Origin: Nocardioides sp.
Lineage (GTDB): Bacteria > Actinomycetota > Actinomycetes > Propionibacteriales > Nocardioidaceae
Assembly (NCBI GenBank): GCA_031177735.1
Contig: JAPSKJ010000076.1
Location: 1-9,006 of the forward strand
DNA length: 9,006 bases
Reading direction: 5' to 3'
The notes under the pieces were generated by a model. The model saw nothing but the letters and a program-made list of their open reading frames with translations. It ran no database searches and was not told the origin of the DNA. The position numbers and the translations under genes are program-made. This document shows positions 1 through 5,631 of the stretch, piece after piece. How positions within the stretch are numbered: the first letter of the stretch is position 1; each line of letters starts with the position of its first letter.

Positions 1-241
1 ACGGGTCGCTGGCATCGGTGATCGGCACGCCGGGCGCGGCGGTGTAGGAGTCGCCCAGCGCGACGTAGTCCTCCAGCTCGGCCGGCGCCGCGCTCGCGGA
101 CGGCTCTTCGGCGGTGGCCGACGGCGTACTCGTCGACTGGGTCGTCGAATCGGTCGGCGCGTCGCCGGCGCAGCCGGCCAGGCCGGCGAGGCCGGCCACG
201 ACGGCGAGGCCGACGGTCGGGGCGGTGAGGCGCAGGCGCAT
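1..241 (-). CDS. SGNH/GDSL-family hydrolase lipoprotein, N-terminal part (cut by window edge)
   Basis: This is the first 80 codons of a minus-strand gene that continues past the left edge. The protein opens with a short basic n-region (MRLR), a hydrophobic stretch at residues 8-23, and a lipobox L21-A22-G23-C24, so it should be exported, lipidated on Cys24 and anchored to the outer face of the membrane. Residues 25-57 are a Thr/Ser/Ala/Pro-rich spacer. Then comes Y59-V-A-L-G-D-S-Y, the block I motif of SGNH/GDSL esterases and lipases, with Ser65 as the expected nucleophile. The oxyanion Gly/Asn blocks and the Asp-His pair would lie outside the window, so substrate and activity cannot be judged. 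The ATG at 241 is chosen because it gives a proper signal peptide and lies 7 nt after a TACGGT hexamer. An in-frame GTG at 250 is possible but would overlap that hexamer. The gene lies 26 nt behind the amidohydrolase on the same strand, so read-through is also possible. Confidence 0.85.
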   Translation of the reverse strand, partial: MRLRLTAPTVGLAVVAGLAGLAGCAGDAPTDSTTQSTSTPSATAEEPSASAAPAELEDYVALGDSYTAAPGVPITDASDP

Positions 242-254
242 GGCCTCCACCGTA
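242..254 (-). promoter_or_regulatory. Candidate leaderless -10 element for the GDSL lipoprotein gene
   Basis: On the minus strand TACGGT (254 to 249) is followed by 7 nt (GGAGGCC) and then the ATG at 241. This matches an actinobacterial TAnnnT -10 box placed so that transcription starts at the A of ATG. The GGAGG between box and ATG is only 2 nt from the start codon, too close to act as a normal Shine-Dalgarno. No -35 is recognisable. The element sits in the 26-nt gap after the amidohydrolase stop codon, so the lipoprotein gene may have its own promoter. Confidence 0.5.
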
Positions 255-267
255 CGGACGCCGCGCA

Positions 268-1755
268 TCAGCCGCGGTGGGTGATCCGCCCGTCCATCAC
301 GGTGAGGGCGACGGGCACGTCGCGCAGGTCGGTGGTGCCGGCGAGCGGATCGCGGTCGAGCAGGGCGAGGTCGGCGCGGGAGCCGGCGCTCACCGTGCCC
401 TGCCCGTCGGTGCTGGCGGCGAGGGCCTCGCGCCGGGTGAGGATCTGCTCGCCGTGCCAGGGGCCACGGTCGTCAGCGGTCCGGGTGACGGCCGCGCGCA
501 TCGCGAGCCACGGGTCGAGCGGCGAGACCGGGGCGTCGGATCCGAACACCACCCGAACCCCCGCGTCGAGCATCCACCGGAAGGCGAAGCAGCGCTCCGC
601 GCGGTCGGGCCAGAGCCGTTCGGTCACGTCGCGGTCGTCGAGCAGGTGCCCGGGCTGCACGCTGGCGGTCAGCCCGAGCTCGGCCAGCACCCCGACGTCC
701 TCCCGGCGGACCAGCTGGGCGTGCTCGATGGACCCGCGGGCACCTGTCTCGCGGTAGGCCGCCAGGGCCGAGGAGACCGCGCGGTCACCGATGGCGTGGG
801 TGGCCACGTCGAGCCCGTGCGCGGCGGCCCGCGACAGCAGGCCCACGAGCTCGGCGAAGGTCTGGTTGGGAGCGCCGTGGTGACCGGGCACGTCGGCGTA
901 CTCCTCGCAGCACCAGGCGGTGCGGGTGTTGAGGGAGCCGTCGCTGATGATCTTCAGCGGGCCGACGGTCGCCAGCCCGCCCGGCACCCCGGGCAGCGGC
1001 GAGCCCGTCCGCAGGCCGGCGGCGAGGACCTCCTCCAGCCGGGAGGCGTACGCCGCCCACCGCACGCGCAGCAGGTCGCAGCCGTGGTGCCACCGCTCCG
1101 CCCACGCCTCCCACGGCGCACCGAACTCGAAGTCGACCAGCCCCACGACGCCGAGCGCCGCCGCCCGCTCGAGTGTGGCGCGGTAGGCGGCCGGGCCTGT
1201 GGAGGCGGCCTCGATCCCCTCGAGCCGGGGGTAGGCCGCGAACCACTCCGCCTCCGCGACCACGTCCTCACGAGGCGGAAGCTCCAGGGCGCGCAGGCCT
1301 GCGGAGTTGACCCACGCGTGGTGACCGTCGCCGCTGACCAGCACGACCGGCACCTCACCGGTGACCGCGTCCAGCTCGCGCACGGTGGCGGGCCGTGTCC
1401 AGGTGCCGGAGCGGTGGCCGTAGCCGACCACCGGCCCGCCGGGACCGGCGCCGATCCGCTGGCCCACCGCGGCGAGGACGTCCTCAGGGGTGCGCGTCGC
1501 AGCGAGGTCGAGCCGCGCGGAGGCCACTGTCCAGAGCCCGACGTGGGTGTGCTGGTCCCACAGGCCGGGGATCAGCCAGCGGCCGTCGGCCTCGACCACC
1601 TCCTCGACCTGGCTCTCGTCGCGGCCCGCCTGGGTCGACCGGCGCGGGACGATCGCGCTCACGACACCGCTCTCGACCACCACGTCGACCGGCTCGTCGG
1701 GTGCCGGGTCGGTCACCGGCACCACCCGCGCGTTGCGGATCAGCAGGCTGCTCAC
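268..1755 (-). CDS. Amidohydrolase family 3 (YtcJ-like) metal-dependent hydrolase
   Basis: A 495-residue member of the amidohydrolase superfamily, cytosolic, with no signal peptide. A small beta-sandwich (about 1-60 plus the C-terminal 50 residues) flanks a TIM barrel. Visible metal-site motifs are D67-Q-H-T-H71 (His69/His71), K269 in GPLKIISDGSL (the usual carboxylated-Lys position), His321 in THAIGDRA, His346 in SIEHAQL and Asp408 in FGSDAPVSP. GDGHHAWVNSAGL (142-154) is typical of the YtcJ branch. All expected metal ligands are present, so the enzyme should be active. Family members hydrolyse amide or C-N bonds in small compounds, but the natural substrate of most YtcJ proteins is unknown and cannot be read here. 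The C-terminal G-S-R-A-D-L-A-L-L-D is the standard family ending. The GTG at 1755 gives the expected MSSLLIRNARVV opening and follows a TAGGTT hexamer by 6 nt. The length is slightly short of the usual 520-560 residues. Confidence 0.9.
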   Translation of the reverse strand: MSSLLIRNARVVPVTDPAPDEPVDVVVESGVVSAIVPRRSTQAGRDESQVEEVVEADGRWLIPGLWDQHTHVGLWTVASARLDLAATRTPEDVLAAVGQRIGAGPGGPVVGYGHRSGTWTRPATVRELDAVTGEVPVVLVSGDGHHAWVNSAGLRALELPPREDVVAEAEWFAAYPRLEGIEAASTGPAAYRATLERAAALGVVGLVDFEFGAPWEAWAERWHHGCDLLRVRWAAYASRLEEVLAAGLRTGSPLPGVPGGLATVGPLKIISDGSLNTRTAWCCEEYADVPGHHGAPNQTFAELVGLLSRAAAHGLDVATHAIGDRAVSSALAAYRETGARGSIEHAQLVRREDVGVLAELGLTASVQPGHLLDDRDVTERLWPDRAERCFAFRWMLDAGVRVVFGSDAPVSPLDPWLAMRAAVTRTADDRGPWHGEQILTRREALAASTDGQGTVSAGSRADLALLDRDPLAGTTDLRDVPVALTVMDGRITHRG

Positions 1756-1767
1756 GGCGGCAACCTA
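1756..1767 (-). promoter_or_regulatory. Candidate leaderless -10 element for the amidohydrolase gene
   Basis: On the minus strand TAGGTT (1767 to 1762) is followed by 6 nt and then the GTG at 1755. It is TAnnnT with the spacing expected if transcription starts at the start codon. The AGG inside it lies 8 nt from GTG and could instead act as a weak Shine-Dalgarno. It is only 7 bp from the oppositely oriented hexamer at 1775-1780. Confidence 0.4.
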
Positions 1768-1774
1768 TCCGGGC

Positions 1775-1787
1775 TACCGTGGCAGCC
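1775..1787 (+). promoter_or_regulatory. Candidate leaderless -10 element for the 222-residue anchored protein
   Basis: TACCGT (1775-1780) is followed by 7 nt (GGCAGCC) and the ATG at 1788. There is no purine-rich Shine-Dalgarno in the 32-bp gap, which supports a leaderless start. A -35 would fall inside the opposing amidohydrolase start region, and none is recognisable. Confidence 0.5.
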
Positions 1788-2456
1788 ATGACCTCGGGAG
1801 GGCGGCCGATCAGCGCGCGCGCCGTCGCTGCCCTGGTCGCCCTCGGCCTGGTGGGGGTCGCGGCCGGCGTCGGGGTCGGCCAGCTGCTGCGTCCCTCCGA
1901 GGTGCTCGCCGGCCCGGCGAGTGCGGTGGCCGCGGTCGGTGGCCCGGTCGAGCCGGAGGAGCCCTACGCCCCCGATGTCGACTACCCGGCGCTGAAGCCC
2001 GATCTGGAGTACGTCCGCAAGGTCTTCGTCGACGGCTTCGTGCGCTGGCGCTATCAGGTGCCGAAGGGCTGGGTCGCCACCCCGCTGGCCTTCGGCGAGC
2101 TGGCCTGGCGCCCGCCGGACTCCCCCGCCGTCGGCGGCTACCGGGTGCGGGTGAAGCCGCTCAACACCCACCAGAGCGTCGAGGAGATGGTCGAGGCCAA
2201 GCTGGAGGCGCTCCAGCGCGGCTACGACGACCTGCACATCCGGGTGCACACCGAGGACACGCTCGGGTTCACCTACCGCGAGGCGTCCACGAGCCAGAAG
2301 CGCTACAACACCTTCCGCTGGATCGCCCTGCCCGCCAGCGACGAGGCCGGCTTCGAGATGTCGGTGGTCGGGCGCGAGCGTGATCTGCCTGGCCTGACCG
2401 ACCTGCTCACCACGGTGTCCGCCAGCGTCGAGCAGGTCCCGCCGAGACAACGCTGA
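1788..2456 (+). CDS. Membrane-anchored or secreted protein of unknown function
   Basis: I do not recognise this 222-residue protein. It has a short N-terminus with Arg6 and Arg11, a strongly hydrophobic Ala/Gly/Val/Leu helix at about residues 12-34, and no lipobox Cys, so it is probably a single-pass anchor with the rest outside the membrane (or an uncleaved or cleaved signal peptide). An acidic Pro/Glu/Asp linker (about 50-70) leads to a domain at about 75-215 with alternating strands and helices and a V-P-K-G-W segment. Such an opening followed by a short alpha/beta body resembles secreted actinobacterial proteins of the LpqN or PsbP/Mog1-like kind, but that is a guess from pattern, not a match. 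ATG 1788 is chosen from the hydrophobic N-terminus and the TACCGT box. An in-frame GTG at 1779 overlaps the box. The frame stays open far upstream only because it is antisense to the amidohydrolase. Its stop abuts the convergent kinase stop. Confidence 0.8.
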   Translation: MTSGGRPISARAVAALVALGLVGVAAGVGVGQLLRPSEVLAGPASAVAAVGGPVEPEEPYAPDVDYPALKPDLEYVRKVFVDGFVRWRYQVPKGWVATPLAFGELAWRPPDSPAVGGYRVRVKPLNTHQSVEEMVEAKLEALQRGYDDLHIRVHTEDTLGFTYREASTSQKRYNTFRWIALPASDEAGFEMSVVGRERDLPGLTDLLTTVSASVEQVPPRQR

Positions 2457-2459
2457 TCA
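2454..2459. other. Abutting convergent stop codons forming TGATCA
   Basis: The plus-strand gene ends with TGA at 2454-2456 and the minus-strand kinase gene ends with TGA read from 2459 to 2457. The two stops touch without a spacer and make the palindrome TGATCA. There is no room for a terminator between them, so termination signals, if any, must lie inside the opposing coding regions. Confidence 0.9.
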
Positions 2460-3809
2460 ACGCGCGGCCGAGAATCCGGGCACCCACTCCTCCATCAGCG
2501 CCCGGAACGGCACCTCGGCCTCGAGCTGGCTGAGCACGCCGACGCCGCCGAGCCAGGTGCGGTGGATGAGCACGTACGACGCCGGCAGGTTGAGCTTGAT
2601 GCTCACCGTGTACGCGGGGTCCTTCGGGTCGCCCAGGCGCTGGAACTGCTCGCGCATCCACTCCCGGGAGAACCGGAACGCCTCGACCTGCGTCGGCTCG
2701 ACGAACGGCGCGAGGTAGTCCATGAGCAGGTGCGGATCGAGCCGGATGCGGTCCTTGAGGAAGCCCTCCTGGCGCAGGCCGGCCATCAACGCGTCGGCAT
2801 CGCCCGCGGCGCACAGGGTGATCAGCCGTCCCATCGGCTCGGGCAGCCCGGGCTGCGGGAGCCGGGCGACGGAGCCGTAGTCCAGCACGCCGAGCCGGCC
2901 GGGGCCGCCGTCGTCGGCCGGGATGATGCGGAAGTTGCCCGGGTGCGGGTCGGCGTGCAGCAGGCCCGTGCGGGCCGGCCCCTCGAACAGGAAGCGGGTG
3001 AAGATCCGGCCGTAGTGGTCGCGCTCCTCCGGTGTGCCGCTGCTGATCACCGAGGCGAGCGAGGCCGTGGAGTCCAGCCACTCGGTGACCAGCACGCGCG
3101 GGCCGACCGCGACGACCTCGGGCACGTCGATCTCGGGGTCGTCGGCGAAGGCCGCGGCGAAGACGTCCTGCGCCTGCGCCTCCAAGGGGTAGTCGAGCTC
3201 CTCGCGGGCGCGGGCCTGGATCTCCTCGACGATCGGCTTGATGTCGACCCCGGGGGCGAGCGGGCCGATCAGCCGGGCGACCCGGCCCAGGGTGCGCAGG
3301 TCGGAGTCGAGCGCCTCGTCGGCACCGGGGTACTGCACCTTGACGGCGACGTCGACGACCTCGCCGGTCCCGGGGTCGCGCCAGCGGCCGCGGTGCACCT
3401 GCCCGATGGACGCCGACGCGGTCGGGCCGCCGTCGAGCCAGACCAACCGGTCCTGCCAGTCCGGGCCGAAGTCCGCCGCGACGATGCTGCGCACCATCGG
3501 GGTCGGCATCGGCGGTGCGGAGTCCTGCAGGCGGGTGAGGTGCTCGCGGTAAGGGGCTGCCATCTCCTCGGGCAGCGCGGACTCGAGCACCGACAGGGCC
3601 TGACCGAACTTCATCGCCCCGCCCTTGAGCTCGCCGAGGGTGCGGAAGAGCTGGTCGGCAGTGCGCTGCTGGATCTCGCTCAGCACCGCCTCGGCGGGAG
3701 CCCCGCCCAGGCGCTTGCCGACCCCGAGGGCGGTGCGACCGGCGTACGCGGCCGGCAGTGCCGCCAGGCGGAAGGTCCGGGCAGCAGCCTTGCGCGGCAG
3801 GTCGGGCAT
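2457..3809 (-). CDS. ABC1/UbiB/AarF-family atypical protein kinase-like protein
   Basis: A 450-residue member of the ABC1 (UbiB/AarF/ADCK) atypical kinase family. The hallmarks are in order: K67-F-G-Q70 (the KxGQ motif of the N-terminal extension), S132-A-S-I-G-Q-V-H-R140 (the family's substitute for the glycine-rich loop), VAVK with Lys157, E-E-L-D-Y (203-207), H285-A-D-P-H-P-G-N292 (catalytic loop) and L309-D-Y-G312 in place of DFG. All expected nucleotide- and metal-binding residues are present. Relatives in proteobacteria, mitochondria and plastids support ubiquinone or other isoprenoid-lipid metabolism. Actinobacteria usually make menaquinone, so the role here is open, and I give no gene symbol. 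No signal peptide or clear membrane helix is seen. ATG 3809 is the natural start; a weak -10-like GACACT lies 6 nt upstream. The gene follows the ABC-F gene by 36 nt on the same strand, so co-transcription is plausible. Confidence 0.9.
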   Translation of the reverse strand: MPDLPRKAAARTFRLAALPAAYAGRTALGVGKRLGGAPAEAVLSEIQQRTADQLFRTLGELKGGAMKFGQALSVLESALPEEMAAPYREHLTRLQDSAPPMPTPMVRSIVAADFGPDWQDRLVWLDGGPTASASIGQVHRGRWRDPGTGEVVDVAVKVQYPGADEALDSDLRTLGRVARLIGPLAPGVDIKPIVEEIQARAREELDYPLEAQAQDVFAAAFADDPEIDVPEVVAVGPRVLVTEWLDSTASLASVISSGTPEERDHYGRIFTRFLFEGPARTGLLHADPHPGNFRIIPADDGGPGRLGVLDYGSVARLPQPGLPEPMGRLITLCAAGDADALMAGLRQEGFLKDRIRLDPHLLMDYLAPFVEPTQVEAFRFSREWMREQFQRLGDPKDPAYTVSIKLNLPASYVLIHRTWLGGVGVLSQLEAEVPFRALMEEWVPGFSAAR

Positions 3810-3845
3810 GCGTCCAGTGTCACGGGTGGGCGCAACTGGCCGGGG

Positions 3846-5492
3846 TCATCCCTCGGTGACGCGGCCGTCCTCGACGTGCAGGTGCCGGTCGGTGCGGACG
3901 CTGGCGAGCATGCGGCGGTCGTGGGTGACGAGCACGAGGGTGCCCGGGAAGGACTCCATCGCGGACTCGAGCTGCTCGATGGCCGGGAGGTCGAGGTGGT
4001 TGGTGGGCTCGTCGAGCACGAGCAGGTTGACACCGCGCGCCTGGAGCAGCGCCAGCGCGGCGCGGGTGCGCTCCCCCGGCGACAGCGAGGCGGCGGGGCG
4101 CGGCACGTGGTCGGCCCGGAGGGCGTACTTGGCCAGGAGCGTGCGCAGGTCGGCGGGCGCCAGATCGGGGACGTGGCGTGCGAAGGCGTCGAGCAGCGGC
4201 TCGTCGCCCTCGAACAGGGCACGGGCCTGGTCGACCTCGCCGACGATCACGCCGGGGCCAAGGGCGGCGTGGCCCTCGTCGAGCGGGATCCGGCCGAGCA
4301 TCGCGCCGAGGAGCGTCGACTTGCCCGATCCGTTGGGCCCGGTGACGACGACCCGCTCGGCCCAGCCGATCTCGAGGCTGATCGGTCCCAGGGTGAAGCC
4401 GCCGCGGCGTACCACCGCCTCGCGCAGCGTCGCGGTCACGGCGCCCGAGCGGGGGGCGACCGCGATCTCCATGCGCAGCTCCCACTCCTTGCGCGGCTCC
4501 TCGACGGACTCGAGGCGCTCGAGGGCGCGCTCGGTCTGCTTGGCCTTCGCGGCCACCTTCTCCGAGGTGGCCTGCTGGTGGTGGCGGATGTTCTTGTCGG
4601 GTTCGTCCCCGAAGTTCCGGCGTGCCCTGCGCACGCCCTGCGCGGACCACTCGCGCTGCATCGCGGCCCGGCCGCGCAGCTCTCCGACCTTGTCGGCGTA
4701 CTCCTCGTAGGCCTCCCGGGCGTGCTGCCGGGCTACCTCGCGCTCGTGCAGGTAGGCGTCGTAGCCGCCGCCGTAGAGGTTGACCTGCTGCTGGTGGAGG
4801 TCGAGCTCGACCACGCGGTTGACCGTGCGAGCGAGGAACTCGCGGTCGTGGCTGACGATGACCGTGCCGACGCGGAGACCGCCGACGAAGCGCTCGAGCA
4901 GCGCGAGCCCGTCGAGGTCGAGGTCGTTGGTCGGCTCGTCGAGCAGGAAGATGTCGTAGCGGGCCAGCAGCAGGCTGGCCAGGCTGGCCCGGGCGGCCTG
5001 ACCGCCGGACAGCGCGGCCATCTCCTGGTCGAGGTCGACGCCGAGCCGCACCTCGGCGGCCACCGCCTCGGCCCGTTCGTCGAGGTCGGCGCCGCCGAGC
5101 GCGAGCCAGTGCTCGAGTGCCACGGCGTAGTCGTCCGCGGCGCCCTCCTCGCCGTTGCTGAACCGCTCGGTCGCGTCGTCGAAGGCGCGCTGGGCCTGCG
5201 CGACGCCGGTACGCCGGGCGAGGAACTGTCGCACCGTCTCACCCGCCGGCAGCCGGTCGCGCGGCTCCTGGGGCAGGTAGCCCACGGCGGCACCGGCCGG
5301 CGCCACGGTCACCGAGCCGTCCTCGGGCTGCAGAAGTCCGGCGAGGGTGCGCAGCAGCGTCGACTTGCCCGCTCCGTTGGGGCCGACCAGGCCGATCACG
5401 TCGCCCGGCGCGACGGTGAGGTCGAGCCCGGAGAAGAGCGCCCGGGCACCGTGGCCGGCGGACAGGCCGCGGGCGTGGATCGTGGCGGACAT
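3846..5492 (-). CDS. ABC-F family ATPase (ribosome-associated; possible antibiotic-resistance type)
   Basis: A 548-residue protein with two ABC ATPase domains and no membrane segment, the ABC-F layout. Domain 1 has Walker A GPNGAGKST (37-45), Q-loop Gln75, signature LSGGQ (161-165), Walker B IFLLDE (181-186) and H-switch His215. Domain 2 has GPNGSGKST (385-393), signature LSPGE (470-474), LLVLDE (490-495) and His524. The charged helical linker between them (about 245-340) carries H-E-R-E-V-A-R and P-R-K-E-W-E-L segments. In this family it reaches the ribosomal P site. Both catalytic Glu residues (186, 495) are intact. ABC-F proteins bind the 70S E site. Some tune translation and others release macrolide, lincosamide or streptogramin drugs. 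The overall look is nearer the actinobacterial resistance-type group than EttA, but assignment needs a phylogeny. ATG 5492 is preferred over an upstream in-frame ATG at 5564, because the extra 24 residues are Pro/Arg-rich and non-conserved in style and a TACGGT box precedes 5492 by 7 nt. Confidence 0.9.
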   Translation of the reverse strand: MSATIHARGLSAGHGARALFSGLDLTVAPGDVIGLVGPNGAGKSTLLRTLAGLLQPEDGSVTVAPAGAAVGYLPQEPRDRLPAGETVRQFLARRTGVAQAQRAFDDATERFSNGEEGAADDYAVALEHWLALGGADLDERAEAVAAEVRLGVDLDQEMAALSGGQAARASLASLLLARYDIFLLDEPTNDLDLDGLALLERFVGGLRVGTVIVSHDREFLARTVNRVVELDLHQQQVNLYGGGYDAYLHEREVARQHAREAYEEYADKVGELRGRAAMQREWSAQGVRRARRNFGDEPDKNIRHHQQATSEKVAAKAKQTERALERLESVEEPRKEWELRMEIAVAPRSGAVTATLREAVVRRGGFTLGPISLEIGWAERVVVTGPNGSGKSTLLGAMLGRIPLDEGHAALGPGVIVGEVDQARALFEGDEPLLDAFARHVPDLAPADLRTLLAKYALRADHVPRPAASLSPGERTRAALALLQARGVNLLVLDEPTNHLDLPAIEQLESAMESFPGTLVLVTHDRRMLASVRTDRHLHVEDGRVTEG

Positions 5493-5505
5493 CGCTCTCA
5501 CCGTA
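5493..5505 (-). promoter_or_regulatory. Candidate leaderless -10 element for the ABC-F gene
   Basis: On the minus strand TACGGT (5505 to 5500) is followed by 7 nt (GAGAGCG) and the ATG at 5492. The hexamer and spacing are identical to those before the lipoprotein gene at 241. No -35 is evident. The GAGAG could give weak ribosome binding if a longer transcript exists. Confidence 0.5.
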
Positions 5506-5523
5506 CGTGGGACGGCGGGTGGT

Positions 5524-5551
5524 GGGCGACTGGTTTGCCGGGTGGGGTGGG
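5524..5551 (+). other. G-rich tract, possible G-quadruplex
   Basis: Runs of G at 5524-5526, 5540-5542, 5544-5547 and 5549-5551 fit a four-run G-quadruplex pattern. The loops are 13, 1 and 1 nt, and there is an additional GGG at 5517-5519. The last three runs, with single-T or near-single-base loops, are the tightest. It lies in the divergent spacer between the ABC-F and channel genes. In a GC-rich genome such tracts occur by chance, so function is not shown. Confidence 0.35.
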
Positions 5552-5563
5552 AATCACACGGCA

Positions 5564-5631
5564 TCGGCCCGAAGGCCGACAGGGGTGCAGGTTTCCCGCG
5601 GCACCGCCCTACCTACCGGAAGGGGGTGACT
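5564..5631 (+). promoter_or_regulatory. Candidate structured leader and Shine-Dalgarno of the mscS-like gene
   Basis: A perfect 6-bp stem TCGGCC/GGCCGA closes on a CGAA tetraloop (5564-5579). It is followed by a possible GGTGC/GCACC stem (5584-5588 with 5601-5605). A pyrimidine stretch CCCT (5607-5610) can pair with AGGG (5621-5624) inside the purine-rich ribosome-binding sequence GGAAGGGGG (5618-5626). If this region is transcribed, the ribosome-binding site could be partly hidden. No clear -10 for this gene was found, so the transcript start is unknown. It matches no riboswitch class that I recognise. Confidence 0.3.

Noticed and set aside
277..1791. A 504-codon plus-strand open frame opposite the amidohydrolase
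   Set aside because: Its composition is Gly/Arg/Pro/His-rich with no recognisable motif, and it lies fully antisense to an enzyme with all metal ligands intact.
5493..5564. An upstream ATG at 5564 extending the ABC-F protein by 24 residues
   Set aside because: The extension is Pro/Arg-rich and unlike ABC-F N-termini, and ATG 5492 has the better-placed upstream element.
5549..5575. GGGAAT at 5549-5554 as the -35 of a SigR/SigH-type promoter for the channel gene
   Set aside because: No GTT triplet occurs at about 18 nt downstream, so the -10 half is missing.
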